A stretch of DNA of 64,000 bases from Prevotella veroralis DSM 19559 = JCM 6290 (GCF_000377625.1 NZ_KB898333.1:1-64000); one strand, 5' to 3'. Counted from the stretch's first letter, positions 15,334 through 24,493 are shown. Translations and numbers: made by a program. Notes: a model not told the origin generated them from the letters alone.

Positions 15334-16884
15334 TTAATCCCAGTTAGGATTCTGCTTTAGAACACCCTTTGATAAATCGACTTCTGTCAATGGGATAGCC
15401 CACAGATAATCGCGATTAGGATTGAACTTACGCTGTTCTACAAGGAACTTCGTGCCGTCAGGACGCATACCATAAACGGGTTTCTTCACGTCAGCCTCCG
15501 TCGTCTTATAGCTACGTGTATCGAACAAGTGAATGCCTTCAAACGCAAACTCGAGGCGACGCTCAAGCCTAATTGCCGCACGCATCTCATCCTTGGTCAT
15601 ACCAGAAGCTAATACTGGGAGATTCACACTAGGGCGTTGACGAATCGCATTCACAGCAGCATAGACTTGATTGTCAGGTGAAGCAAGTTGTTCGTTACGT
15701 GCCTCTGCATAAGTGAGGAGTACCTCTGCATAGCGAATATAAATGAAGTTTGTCCAGTCGTAATTATTGATACCATCGTTCTCTGGATTCATATATTTAC
15801 GCATGCAATAGCCCGTGCGAGTGTGGTTGCCATCACCAATACTGTTCGTCGTGTACTCATGTCCTGCAATCATCGAACCATTCCATAGGATAGAGGCTGC
15901 TAAGCGGGGATCTCTGTGCTCGAACGGATGATTAGGGTCATAGAGTGGTGAATCTTGAATAGACTTACCATCAGTGCAAGGGTAGGCATCCACTAAGTCT
16001 TGCGTTGGCGACAAGGCTTCCCAACCACCCATTACAATAGGTGCAAAGAATAGTCCTATCATGCTTCCCTCGCTGGAGTTCTTAGGATTCGACAGGTATT
16101 CTCGGTCGAAGATAATCTCGTTACAGCCTTCTGCAACAGGTTGGAAGAGGTTGGCATAATCGCTATAAAGCCCATACTTACCCATGTCCATCACCTTCTT
16201 AGCAGCTTGTTCTGCCACGTCATACTTGTGCGCATAGAGCGCCAAGCGGGCTTTGAGCGCATAGCAAGCCCCCGCACTAGGTTTTCCATGGTCGTAACTC
16301 TGACGAATGTCAGGCAATGCAAGGGCTGCCTTATCAAGCAAACTAACAATGTAATTATAGGTAGCTTCCTCTGAAGCGCGCTCTGGCATTGGTTCTCTCA
16401 ATGCCAGTGGACGATCGAGAATAGGCACACCTCCCATGAACTTCATTAATGTTGAATAGAAAAAGGCTTCTAGGAACTGCACTTCCCCTGTAAGTCTTGC
16501 CTTGTCAGCATCAGACATGGGCACCTTATCTATATGCTGATAGAACACCAGACAACGGCGTATCCCTCCATAAGCGGCATCCCAAACCTGTTGAAAGTGT
16601 GGATTCGATGATACTGCTGTACCCGCTGACAGCGAGCCTTGCTCTGCCCCCACGTGTACAGGCACAGCGTTATCTGTATAACAATCAGTCATAATAGTGT
16701 GGTTCTCGGGGGCAACCAGATAAAGATTAATACCCGTCACGAACTTCTCAGCCTCTGCTGGAGTCTTCCAGAAAGAGACATCCGAATATTTGTCTTTAGG
16801 GTCACGCTGCAAGAAACTATCATTACAAGAAGTAAAGAAAGACAGCGCAAACAGACAAGCAGCGATACTATATTTTGTTCTCAT
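15334..16884 (-). CDS. RagB/SusD-family nutrient-binding outer-membrane lipoprotein
   Basis: 516 residues with a lipoprotein signal peptide (CLFALSFFTSCND). The mature part has the SusD pattern: N-terminal DSFLQRDPKDKYSDVSFWKT, TPR-like helices around EAFFYSTLMKFMGGVPILD and SAGACYALKARLALYAHKYDVAEQAAKKVMDMGKYGLY-type text, and the C-terminal RYAEVLLTYAEARNEQ ... RLERRLEFAFEGIHLFDTRS. It works as the lid of the SusC-type barrel encoded 12 bases upstream. No glycoside hydrolase, sigma/anti-sigma pair or hybrid sensor is adjacent, so the substrate cannot be named and may be a peptide or other oligomer. Confidence 0.92.
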   Translation of the reverse strand: MRTKYSIAACLFALSFFTSCNDSFLQRDPKDKYSDVSFWKTPAEAEKFVTGINLYLVAPENHTIMTDCYTDNAVPVHVGAEQGSLSAGTAVSSNPHFQQVWDAAYGGIRRCLVFYQHIDKVPMSDADKARLTGEVQFLEAFFYSTLMKFMGGVPILDRPLALREPMPERASEEATYNYIVSLLDKAALALPDIRQSYDHGKPSAGACYALKARLALYAHKYDVAEQAAKKVMDMGKYGLYSDYANLFQPVAEGCNEIIFDREYLSNPKNSSEGSMIGLFFAPIVMGGWEALSPTQDLVDAYPCTDGKSIQDSPLYDPNHPFEHRDPRLAASILWNGSMIAGHEYTTNSIGDGNHTRTGYCMRKYMNPENDGINNYDWTNFIYIRYAEVLLTYAEARNEQLASPDNQVYAAVNAIRQRPSVNLPVLASGMTKDEMRAAIRLERRLEFAFEGIHLFDTRSYKTTEADVKKPVYGMRPDGTKFLVEQRKFNPNRDYLWAIPLTEVDLSKGVLKQNPNWD

Positions 16885-16896
16885 GATTGTAATCTT

Positions 16897-19800
16897 TTAG
16901 AATGTTATGTTTAGACCTATAGTATAATTACGAGTCAATGGATAGTAGTTACCACTTACTAGTTCTGGGTCAACACTATCGAAGCTAGAGATGGTAAAGA
17001 GGTTATCAATGCTACCATAAATACGCATCCTACTAACGCCATACTTGCTCATTAGCTTTGCAGGAAGCGTATATCCAAGCTGGATATTACGCATCTTCAA
17101 GTAAGAAGCATCCTGTACCCAGAAGCTCGAAATGAGCCTATTTTTCTTATCCGTCATCGACAGTCTTGGCATCGAAGCATTAGGGTTATCCTCCGTCCAA
17201 CTATCTAGGTACTTGCTTGTCACCTTACCGCCATTATAGAAGGCATAGCGTATCTCGGGCACTGGTAAGCCTTTCACGTCGGCCGCACCTTGTAATACTG
17301 CACTCAAATCAAAGCCCTTATACTGCAAGTTGATATTAATGCCATAGTTGATCTTAGGGAAGTATGAGCCCAGAATCTTACGGTCGTTACTGTCCACCTT
17401 ATCGTCATTATTGAGATTACGATACTTCAAATCGCCTGGAACTGGATCGCCCATTGACTGCTTGACATGGTCGTTTATCTCCTGTTGAGAACGGAAGATT
17501 CCATCACACACATAGCCATAATAAGCCCAAAGAGGGTCGCCTACCGACTGCCCGGGGACATCACCCCCACTGAGGTCGACTATCTTATTATGCACATAAC
17601 TGAAGTTTCCTGTTATAGAATAGACGAAGTCGCCGATATGATTATTGTAACTCGTTTGAAGTTCGAAACCTGTATTACGCACCTTACCAGCATTCTGCAT
17701 AGGAGGATCAACACCCAAGATACCAGGAACAGGGAGCTGCAAAAGGATATCGCGAGTATCCTTACGGAACACATCCAACGTGAAGTTCAGCTTGTTACTA
17801 AAGAGAGTAGCGTCAATACCGAAGTTCCACTGCGCTGTCTTCTCCCATGTGATATTAGGGTTTGCCATACGTGATGAGATGGAGATACCCGACTGTAACT
17901 GGTCGTTGTAACTATAATCGTAACCGTAACTGTAAGTGTTCTGGTAAGGATAATAGTTGACAGAACCATCAGAATTAACGGTCTCTTGATTGCCAAGCAA
18001 TCCCCATGAGAGGCGCAACTTCAGGTTGTTAAGCCATGAGCGAGTAGACTGCATGAAGGCTTCTTCAGACACTCTCCAACCTAAAGAGAACGAAGGGAAT
18101 GCACCGAAACGCTTATTCTTTGGAAAGCGTGAAGTACCATCATAACGCAAATTAGCCTCAAAGAGATACTTATCAGCATATACATAATTAATACGCCCAA
18201 AGGCTGAACGCAGTGCATACTCAACCTCATTGCCATCCGTACTCTGCCCTTTTACTTCACCAGCACTCAACTGATCGAGTGAATTAGGTAAGTTCTTTCG
18301 CATTGCATAGAGGTAACGTGTTTGCTGATAAATTTGAGATAAGCCCAGTAAACCACTAATGCTGTGCTTCCCGAAAGTCTTGTTATAATCGAGATAAGCC
18401 TGTAGGTTCGTCTCAAAATACTTGATGTCGTACTCTGAGATATAGCTTTGTGTGGTCTTCACCAACGATTCTCCACCCGCATTAATACCATAGAATGGCA
18501 TGGACATACTATGTACAGGATTGTCAGAAAGGCTGAATGAAGAAGCAGCAATACCACGGAATTTCAAGCCATCTACGATGTCCACCGTCAATCCAAGATT
18601 ACCTTGAACACTCGTCACAACGTCTGTGCTCGTTCCACCCATTCGAGCGGAAGCAACCGAGTTATGCTCATTCTTAAAGAGAGGATAGTGCCCATTCGCA
18701 TATTGGATGGCTGTTGTAGGTGCCTCTCTAAAGGCATAATGCATCAAGTTGCTCACCCCTTCGGCAGGAGAGGTTTGCTTACTACGATAGAGCGAGAGAT
18801 TCGTTGACAGCTTCACGCGCTTATTTATTTGTGCATCAAGGTTGGTTAAGATATTAAACTTCTTGTAGTTTGTGTTATAAATCAAGCCGTTCTTATCGTA
18901 ATAGTTCATCGCTAAAGAGTAGACAACACGCTCTCCTCCACCCTTTATTCCTACGTGATGGTTATGGAAGAAGCCCTTTTCACTTAGCAAAGCACCCAAC
19001 CAGTCAGAGTTAGGATAGCGGTCGGGATCGCTACCATCTTTGAACTTCTGTAGGTCTGCCTCACTGTAAGGTGCAGCTTGCCCATCGTTCTTGTAGGCAA
19101 GATTCATCAGTTTCGCATAGTCATAAGAACCAACATACTTAGGCATACGAGTGGCTTGTTGCCAACCAACATAGCCATCATAAGTGACGGTTGTACGCCC
19201 CTTCTGTCCATGTTTCGTTGTAATGAGAACAACACCATTAGCAGCTCGAACGCCATAGATGGCAGAGGCTGCAGCATCCTTCAATACCGATATATTCTCT
19301 ATATCGTTAGGGTTTACAGCACTCAAACTGGACTCTACTCCGTCGACTATCACCATCGCACTGGAGTTGCCCATGGTGCCTAATCCACGCACACGGAGGA
19401 TTCCTTGATCGGCACCCGGCATACTGGAGTTCTGAATAATAGTAACACCTGGCATGAGACCTGTCAACATGTTCGACACGTCACTACCTGTGCGATTCAC
19501 CAACTTATCGGCTGATACAGTAGCAATAGAGCCCGTCAAGTTCACCTTCTTTTGGGTTCCATAGCCAACAACCACAACATCGTCCAACACCTTATGGTCT
19601 GTTTCTAAGGTGATGGAATAATCTGTTTTGCCAGCTCTCACTACGAAGGTCTTGGACTGGAAACCCACACAACTCACAACTAACTCGGTTCCGTCCGTCG
19701 CATCCATCGTAAACTTACCATCCACATCGGTGACAGCTCCACTGCGTTCGCCCTTCTTCACGATGTAAGCTCCTATAATGGCTTCACCGTTATTGTCCGT

Positions 19801-19971
19801 CACCATACCATGAATTACATTGCTCTTCTGCTGCACAACCATGACAGCATTATCCGCCGGAGACGCTAAACCAACCATTGGGAGCATGCAACACGATGTA
19901 GCAAATAGGCTCGCCATGAATAGTCTCTCGCCCCTCCTTGCAGACTTGAGGTCATTCTTTGTTTTTCTCAT
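16897..19971 (-). CDS. RagA/SusC-family TonB-linked outer-membrane transporter
   Basis: 1024 residues with a signal peptide (cleavage near residue 37-50), a carboxypeptidase-regulatory-like domain (VIHGMVTDNNGEAIIGAYIV ... VVSCVGFQSKTFVV, about 52-125), a plug domain starting at VVVVGYGTQKKVNLTGSIA and including VRGLGTMGNSSAMVIVDG, and a beta-barrel ending in a C-terminal aromatic residue (GLNITF). It imports a substrate across the outer membrane with TonB energy and pairs with the downstream SusD-like lipoprotein. A minus-strand promoter lies at 20035-20065. The length is normal. No regulator adjoins it, so the inducing substrate is open. Confidence 0.93.
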   Translation of the reverse strand: MRKTKNDLKSARRGERLFMASLFATSCCMLPMVGLASPADNAVMVVQQKSNVIHGMVTDNNGEAIIGAYIVKKGERSGAVTDVDGKFTMDATDGTELVVSCVGFQSKTFVVRAGKTDYSITLETDHKVLDDVVVVGYGTQKKVNLTGSIATVSADKLVNRTGSDVSNMLTGLMPGVTIIQNSSMPGADQGILRVRGLGTMGNSSAMVIVDGVESSLSAVNPNDIENISVLKDAAASAIYGVRAANGVVLITTKHGQKGRTTVTYDGYVGWQQATRMPKYVGSYDYAKLMNLAYKNDGQAAPYSEADLQKFKDGSDPDRYPNSDWLGALLSEKGFFHNHHVGIKGGGERVVYSLAMNYYDKNGLIYNTNYKKFNILTNLDAQINKRVKLSTNLSLYRSKQTSPAEGVSNLMHYAFREAPTTAIQYANGHYPLFKNEHNSVASARMGGTSTDVVTSVQGNLGLTVDIVDGLKFRGIAASSFSLSDNPVHSMSMPFYGINAGGESLVKTTQSYISEYDIKYFETNLQAYLDYNKTFGKHSISGLLGLSQIYQQTRYLYAMRKNLPNSLDQLSAGEVKGQSTDGNEVEYALRSAFGRINYVYADKYLFEANLRYDGTSRFPKNKRFGAFPSFSLGWRVSEEAFMQSTRSWLNNLKLRLSWGLLGNQETVNSDGSVNYYPYQNTYSYGYDYSYNDQLQSGISISSRMANPNITWEKTAQWNFGIDATLFSNKLNFTLDVFRKDTRDILLQLPVPGILGVDPPMQNAGKVRNTGFELQTSYNNHIGDFVYSITGNFSYVHNKIVDLSGGDVPGQSVGDPLWAYYGYVCDGIFRSQQEINDHVKQSMGDPVPGDLKYRNLNNDDKVDSNDRKILGSYFPKINYGININLQYKGFDLSAVLQGAADVKGLPVPEIRYAFYNGGKVTSKYLDSWTEDNPNASMPRLSMTDKKNRLISSFWVQDASYLKMRNIQLGYTLPAKLMSKYGVSRMRIYGSIDNLFTISSFDSVDPELVSGNYYPLTRNYTIGLNITF

Positions 19972-20034
19972 AAGATCATATTGTTAGATTAGTATATAGC
20001 TTCTATGATTTAGGCATGTACTGGTATCACGCGT

Positions 20035-20065
20035 CAAATATAGACAATAAATCTGTACCAAGCAA
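20035..20065 (-). promoter_or_regulatory. SusC/SusD operon promoter
   Basis: On the minus strand TTG (20063-20065), 20 bp, then TATATTTG (20035-20042). The leader to the SusC start is about 60 nt. Confidence 0.6.
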
Positions 20066-20158
20066 CTAATTAGAAGATTTTCTCATATATTTTTTATGCA
20101 GCGAGGCTCTCTATAAGAATATACATAAACAATACATCTATAGGAGACAATCGTAATT

Positions 20159-20256
20159 AGTAGGGACAGACGCCCTCGTCTGTCCGCCCGCTTACCCCTG
20201 ATTAGTTAATAATGAATATTCTATTTAGCGGACAGACGAGGGCGTCTGTCCCTACT
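20159..20256. repeat. REPIN-like 98-bp inverted element, copy 1
   Basis: Both ends carry AGTAGGGACAGACG... as an inverted pair. Each end is itself a hairpin, GGACAGACG-CCCT-CGTCTGTCC (9-bp arms, 4-base loop). The 44-bp core is nearly identical (about 4 differences) to that of the copy at 26267-26364, which lies in the opposite orientation. Two REP hairpins facing each other fit a REPIN moved by a REP-associated tyrosine transposase; no such transposase is in this window. Confidence 0.88.
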
Positions 20257-20274
20257 TGTGGTACTCGCTCCAAT

Positions 20275-20406
20275 TAAAGGAGTATAGCGGATGAAAATAA
20301 GGAAAATATCTCCTTGTTATAAGGAAAGCCTCTCCTCGCTATAAGGAAAGGCTTTCTTCACCATGAAGAAACGCCTTCTTCCAATCAAAGGAACGCCCTC
20401 CTCACT
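20275..20406. repeat. Five to six 22-bp tandem units with purine/pyrimidine dyads
   Basis: Clear units start at 20297, 20319, 20341, 20363 and 20385; a degenerate one starts at 20275. Consensus is roughly ATAAGGAAASGCC then a pyrimidine half TCTTCNN. Each unit pairs with itself (for example GAAGAA with TTCTTC in unit 4). The array begins about 18 bp after the REPIN and ends near a G-rich repeat at about 20410-20475. A related consensus occurs in the array at 61426-61535. Confidence 0.85.
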
Positions 20407-20409
20407 AAC

Positions 20410-20475
20410 TCCCGTTAGACACTCCCCTCCTTTAGAGGGGTCGGGGAAGGCTTTAGGGGAGGTTGAGAGGGGTTA
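20410..20475. repeat. G/C-rich intergenic repeat (related copy at 23664-23695)
   Basis: ACTCCCCTCC...GAGGGG followed by GGGGAAGGC and GGGGAGG. The reverse of 23660-23695 has the same order (ACTCCCCTCTC, GAGAGGGG, a G run, GAGGCTTC). It is probably a dispersed GC-rich repeat between genes. Confidence 0.5.
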
Positions 20476-20521
20476 TAACATTCGGAGAAAAGGCGAGAAT
20501 GAGATGCTTTACAAAAGAAAA

Positions 20522-20552
20522 AGGATGCCTTAGAACAGTTCTAAAGCATCCT
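20522..20552 (-). terminator. glmM terminator
   Basis: The stem AGGATGC/GCATCCT with inner TTAGAA/TTCTAA is followed on the minus strand by TTTTTCTTTT. It lies 26 bases beyond the stop. Confidence 0.85.
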
Positions 20553-20578
20553 CTCTCTTATATAATATAAGGTGAAGA

Positions 20579-21970
20579 CTACTGCATGTCATAAACTACT
20601 TGCATGAGCTTCTTACCTAATGCATCGGCAGCCTCTATCGTGTTAGCCTCGCTGTAGACACGAATAATAGGTTCAGTGTTTGACTTGCGGAGATGAACCC
20701 ATGCGTCTGGGAAGTCGAGCTTCACGCCATCAATGTCCGTAACATGTACGTCTTTCTCTTGACCATACAACTCCTTTACACGAACAAGGATTGCATCTAC
20801 ATCGGTCTCTGGCGTGAGATCGATACGATTCTTTGCTATGAAATACGCTGGGAAAGTCTTGCGTAACTCGCTTGCCTTCATTCCCTTTTGTGCCAATGAG
20901 CTAAGGAATAAAGCTATACCAACGAGTGCATCACGTCCATAATGGCTCTCTGGGTAAATGACGCCACCATTACCTTCACCACCGATAACGGCTCCCACTT
21001 CCTTCATCTTTGTGGTTACGTTAACCTCACCGACTGCTGATGCATAATACTTGCAGCCATGCTTCTCGGTTACATCACGTAGGGCACGCGTTGAAGAGAG
21101 GTTGCTAACGGTACTACCCTTCACATGGTCGAGGATAAAGTCAGCCACTGTGACGAGCGTGTACTCCTCTCCATACATCTTACCATCCTCTTGGATGAAT
21201 GCTAAACGATCCACATCAGGGTCAACAACGATACCGAGATCATAGCTACCTTTGGCTACTTCGTCCATAATACCCGTTAGATTCTTCTCAATAGGCTCTG
21301 GGTTATGAGCGAAGTCACCTGTTGGTTCACCATTAAGGAACTTATATTCAACGCCAAGACGGTCTAGCAACTTAGGGAGGATGACGCCACCAACAGAATT
21401 GATAGAGTCTACAACCACACGGAACTTACGCTTCTTGACTGCCTCAAGGTCGAGCAATTCAAGCTTCATAACCGCATCTATGTGACGTTCATCAAATGAG
21501 TTATCATCCGTGTAACTCCCTACTCCATCTACATCAGCATATTCGAAGTCTTCACGTGCAGCTATATCAAGTACCTCTGCACCATCAGCAGCAGTCAAGA
21601 ACTCCCCTTCCTCGTTAAGAAGTTTCAGTGCATTCCAGTGACGAGGGTTGTGAGAAGCAGTGATAATAATACCGCCATCAGCACCACTCATACGCACGGC
21701 AAGCTCTGTGGTAGGCGTTGTAGCAAGCCCAATGTTGATTACATCTGCCCCAATACCCATCAACGTGCCACATACAACATTCTTAACCATAGGTCCAGAG
21801 ATACGTGCATCACGCCCAACAACAATCTTTAGCTTCTTTCCTGGGTGCTTACGAGCGATGAAAGTAGCGTAAGCTGATGTGAACTTAACAATATCCAGCG
21901 GGTTTAAAGTATCCCCCGCACGACCTCCGATAGTACCACGGATGCCGGAAATAGATTTAATAAGAGTCAT
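20579..21970 (-). CDS. glmM: Phosphoglucosamine mutase
   Basis: 463 residues. It shows the alpha-D-phosphohexomutase pattern: active-site loop TASHNPR with the phosphoserine at about S106, metal loop DPDVDRL (250-256), sugar loop GEGNGG (331-336) and the phosphate-binding RKSNTEPIIRVY near the C-terminus. It interconverts glucosamine-6-P and glucosamine-1-P for UDP-GlcNAc and peptidoglycan synthesis in the cytoplasm. A phosphomannomutase activity cannot be excluded from sequence alone. It follows the DUF4827 gene by 60 bases on the same strand and ends at a strong terminator. Confidence 0.87.
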   Translation of the reverse strand: MTLIKSISGIRGTIGGRAGDTLNPLDIVKFTSAYATFIARKHPGKKLKIVVGRDARISGPMVKNVVCGTLMGIGADVINIGLATTPTTELAVRMSGADGGIIITASHNPRHWNALKLLNEEGEFLTAADGAEVLDIAAREDFEYADVDGVGSYTDDNSFDERHIDAVMKLELLDLEAVKKRKFRVVVDSINSVGGVILPKLLDRLGVEYKFLNGEPTGDFAHNPEPIEKNLTGIMDEVAKGSYDLGIVVDPDVDRLAFIQEDGKMYGEEYTLVTVADFILDHVKGSTVSNLSSTRALRDVTEKHGCKYYASAVGEVNVTTKMKEVGAVIGGEGNGGVIYPESHYGRDALVGIALFLSSLAQKGMKASELRKTFPAYFIAKNRIDLTPETDVDAILVRVKELYGQEKDVHVTDIDGVKLDFPDAWVHLRKSNTEPIIRVYSEANTIEAADALGKKLMQVVYDMQ

Positions 21971-22030
21971 GCTTAAATATCTTTTTGAGTGCGCTTGAGC
22001 GTTCTCTATTATATGTCAAAGTGTTAGCCG

Positions 22031-22669
22031 TTAGAGACCACGCTGATAGGTTATATCATAAAAACATGGATAAACATTGCGAGACGCTGATATCTGCCCT
22101 TGTTGTGATGGGACGATTAGCCTCACATGTGCCAGTGTTGAGGTAGCAGAAGTGATACGTCCTATCTTTATATAAGGTAATGGTACGAGCCAACCAGAAG
22201 GCACTGATGCTGTCTTATAAATATTATACATCACACTAGAAGATGGATCGAACGAAGCCGTATAAGTGCCACTTGTGTTTGTCACCGACATCTTATCGAC
22301 CCAACGTCCATAGTAGAGAATATTATTCGTAAGCTGTAAGGTGTCACGAAGAACATTGTCTTCACGGAAGCGACAAAGCACTGTTGCGGTCTCACCTTGC
22401 TTAATAGGACTACCTGTTCCCTTGTCTACTATCTGCATATAAACGCCCGTATTCTTAAAGAGGACATACTGGTTTTTGGTAGTATTTGTCGTAAAATTCT
22501 GCTTCTCAAACGCATCTTCTGTGATGACATTAATGCCATGCTTGATGATATACTTACTAATTGCTTTCTTCTCTCTATCGAGCTGGTCTGCATAAGTCTC
22601 ACCCTTACTACATGAATCAAAAGCGAGTATTACAGCCAACATGGCTATGAGAAATGATATCTTCTTCAT
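22031..22669 (-). CDS. DUF4827 lipoprotein
   Basis: 212 residues with a lipoprotein signal peptide (MKKISFLIAMLAVILAFDSCSK). The mature part (YADQLDREKKAISKYIIKHGINVITEDAF ... GVYMQIVDKGTGSPIKQGETATVLCRF ... VPLPYIKIGRITSATSTLAHVRLIVPS) matches the DUF4827 family of Bacteroidetes and resembles FKBP-type folds in outline. Its function is unknown. It heads a two-gene unit with glmM behind a minus-strand TACCTTTG box at 22707-22714, so it may be an envelope protein made alongside cell-wall precursor synthesis. Confidence 0.82.
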   Translation of the reverse strand: MKKISFLIAMLAVILAFDSCSKGETYADQLDREKKAISKYIIKHGINVITEDAFEKQNFTTNTTKNQYVLFKNTGVYMQIVDKGTGSPIKQGETATVLCRFREDNVLRDTLQLTNNILYYGRWVDKMSVTNTSGTYTASFDPSSSVMYNIYKTASVPSGWLVPLPYIKIGRITSATSTLAHVRLIVPSQQGQISASRNVYPCFYDITYQRGL

Positions 22670-22976
22670 TCGTTTTCGTTCGTTTCTATCGTTTAATTAT
22701 ATCTTGCAAAGGTAAGAAAAGTATTTTAGAAAGGACTTATTCAATATTAGAAAATATATTAAATCAACCTTGCCAGCCTGCTATCATCGTTATCATAAGT
22801 TGGTTATCCGCTCTTATCAAGCCTCTATTAAGAGTAAGGCTTATATGAGTTTCGTTTCATAGAACAGGGTTCTACGAACTACCTATAAGTGATTTTTAGC
22901 AGAGAAAGATGTATGTTACATTATTATTTTCGTATATTTGCAGTGAAGACCTATACATATATAAAGCATACACATC
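22670..22976. other. Divergent gap with two promoters
   Basis: Minus-strand TACCTTTG at 22707-22714 serves DUF4827-glmM. Plus-strand TATATTTG at 22933-22940 serves mgtC. An AAGCCT/AGGCTT hairpin lies near 22816-22836. Nothing else is seen. Confidence 0.6.
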
Positions 22977-23651
22977 ATGGATATAACAACATCTGAATTC
23001 ATATTACGGCTGTTCATAGCAGCTATGTTGGGGGGAGCAATCGGTCTTGAACGTGAATATCGTGCTAAAGAAGCAGGCTTTCGAACGCATTTCTTGGTGG
23101 CGTTGGGCAGTGGTTTGTTTATGATTCTATCTCAGTTCGGCTTCAATGATGCGTTAAGTCTACACGAACACATATCCCTTGACCCCAGTCGTATCGCTTC
23201 GCAAGTGGTAACAGGCATTGGTTTTATTGGTGCCGGAACGATTATCTTTCAGAAACATGTGGTGCGTGGACTCACCACAGCGGCTGGTTTATGGGTGACA
23301 TCTGCCATCGGTATGACAGCAGGAGCAGGTATGTACGTACTCTCCATCGCAACAACTATACTTGTTATCTTATGTTTGGAAGCTCTTTACTTCATCCTGC
23401 AACGCTTCGGAACACGCAATATTAACGTTACATTCAGCACTCCTAAAGAGCAAAATATTCAGCTTGTCCTACAGCAATTACGTGAGAAAGAGGTGATAAT
23501 AGACTCCTATGAGATGAATCGTAAGGACACATCATCAGGCTATTATTACGTTGTAACAATGGAAATGAAGCTTAAAAGGAACCACTATCAAAGTCATTTA
23601 CTCAACTTCATGGCGGAGTTTAAAGATGTAACGGTGGAGAGTATGGAATAG
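22977..23651 (+). CDS. MgtC/SapB-family membrane protein
   Basis: 224 residues. Four to five membrane segments fill the N-terminal about 140 residues, with the family signature GGAIGLEREYRAKEAGFRTH and GIGFIGAGTII, then GLTTAAGLWVTSAIG. The C-terminal about 80 residues form a small soluble ACT-like domain (INVTFSTPKEQNIQLVLQQL). Members affect Mg2+ homeostasis and ATP synthase in other bacteria; in commensals the role is unclear. It is a single gene; a CCCCTCTC/GAGAGGGG hairpin at 23672-23693 follows the stop. Confidence 0.88.
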   Translation: MDITTSEFILRLFIAAMLGGAIGLEREYRAKEAGFRTHFLVALGSGLFMILSQFGFNDALSLHEHISLDPSRIASQVVTGIGFIGAGTIIFQKHVVRGLTTAAGLWVTSAIGMTAGAGMYVLSIATTILVILCLEALYFILQRFGTRNINVTFSTPKEQNIQLVLQQLREKEVIIDSYEMNRKDTSSGYYYVVTMEMKLKRNHYQSHLLNFMAEFKDVTVESME

Positions 23652-23671
23652 AGAAGAAGCCTCCCCCCCGC

Positions 23672-23693
23672 CCCCTCTCCGAATAGAGAGGGG
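23672..23693 (+). terminator. Hairpin after mgtC
   Basis: CCCCTCTC and GAGAGGGG form a perfect 8-bp stem 20 bases after the stop. There is no clear T tract. It overlaps the GC-rich repeat family also seen at 20410-20475. Confidence 0.5.
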
Positions 23694-23726
23694 AGTGAAT
23701 AGCCTCATTTCCAATAGAACAAACAA

Positions 23727-23810
23727 CCCGTTTACTGGTTTACTCGTTTACTTGTCAACCTGCCAAACAACTCGTCTACTTGTTTACTCGTAAACTTGTC
23801 AACTTGAAAC
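23727..23810. repeat. Octamer tandem repeat (CTYGTYWA-like)
   Basis: Eight-base units of the form CTTGTTTA, CTGGTTTA, CTCGTTTA, CTTGTCAA and similar repeat about nine times with one 4-base slip. It is a low-complexity intergenic repeat downstream of mgtC. It differs from the 22-bp arrays in period, though it directly adjoins one. Confidence 0.7.
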
Positions 23811-23826
23811 CACCATCTCCAGAATC

Positions 23827-23892
23827 TGTACAAGAGGCTTGTAATACCATTACAAAGCACTTGGAGAAGTATTACAAAGCACTTGTAATCTT
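23827..23892. repeat. Three 22-bp tandem dyad units overlapping a gene end
   Basis: Units start at 23827, 23849 and 23871. Dyads are TACAAG-AGG-CTTGTA in unit 1, CAA-AGCAC-TTG in unit 2, and ATTACAA-AGCAC-TTGTAAT in unit 3. The last unit covers the final codons and stop of the acetyltransferase gene on the minus strand. Confidence 0.85.
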
Positions 23893-24402
23893 CTGGAATG
23901 CCATTCGGCTGTCCCCACTTTGTAAGTAAATGACACCACAATAAGCAAAGCCTAGACGAGACAAAGCCTTTTGCATGGGGCGATTATCAGCATGAGTATC
24001 TATGCGAAGAGCATGAGCTACGGAAGAACAATAGGCGATGATGTCCGCCATAATACCATGAACTCCATCCATAGAAGCCACTCGATGAATAACATAATAC
24101 GGACTATCATCCAACCAATGACCACCTTCTATATAAGAATAGGTGGGCTCTGGTCCCGGCAAGAAAGCAAAAGTTGCAATGGGATTATCATTCTCACAAA
24201 GCAAGAAAGAGCCGTTTCTCTGTATATCCTGCTCTATTGTCTGTTGCGCAGGATAGCCCTTTCTCCACTGATTAAGATTACCAGCTGCTATCATCTTCTC
24301 CCTTCCCTGCCGCAGAAAATCCATAATAATTGGTAAGTCATCCATACTTGCTTTGCGAATAGTTCGCCTATCAGAATAGTGCTCAGAATCTATTTTCTGC
24401 AT
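23872..24402 (-). CDS. GNAT-family N-acetyltransferase
   Basis: 176 residues with the GNAT pattern: IRKASMDDLPIIMDFL at the N-terminus, FLLCENDNPIATFAFLPG as central strands, HRVASMDGVHGIMADIIAYC as the acetyl-CoA loop region, and RIDTHADNRPMQKALSRLGFAYCGVIYL near the C-terminus. The substrate is unknown. The last six codons (KITSAL) and the stop come from the last unit of the 22-bp array at 23827-23892, so the C-terminus appears reshaped by the repeat. The minus-strand -7 box TATCTTTG is at 24434-24441. Confidence 0.85.
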   Translation of the reverse strand: MQKIDSEHYSDRRTIRKASMDDLPIIMDFLRQGREKMIAAGNLNQWRKGYPAQQTIEQDIQRNGSFLLCENDNPIATFAFLPGPEPTYSYIEGGHWLDDSPYYVIHRVASMDGVHGIMADIIAYCSSVAHALRIDTHADNRPMQKALSRLGFAYCGVIYLQSGDSRMAFQKITSAL

Positions 24403-24485
24403 ACGATTATATCACTTTTATAAAACGTTAATACAAAGATATGAAGAAAACATCAAAGATAATTGCGAATGAGAAAATTAATATG

Positions 24486-24493
24486 TATTTTTG
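24486..24493 (+). promoter_or_regulatory. -7 box upstream of glutamine synthetase
   Basis: TATTTTTG fits TAnnTTTG, 38 bases before the ATG at 24532. Confidence 0.5.

Noticed and set aside
15334..19971. Polysaccharide utilisation locus with a nameable substrate
   Set aside because: Only the SusC/SusD pair is present; no glycoside hydrolase, lyase or regulator adjoins it.
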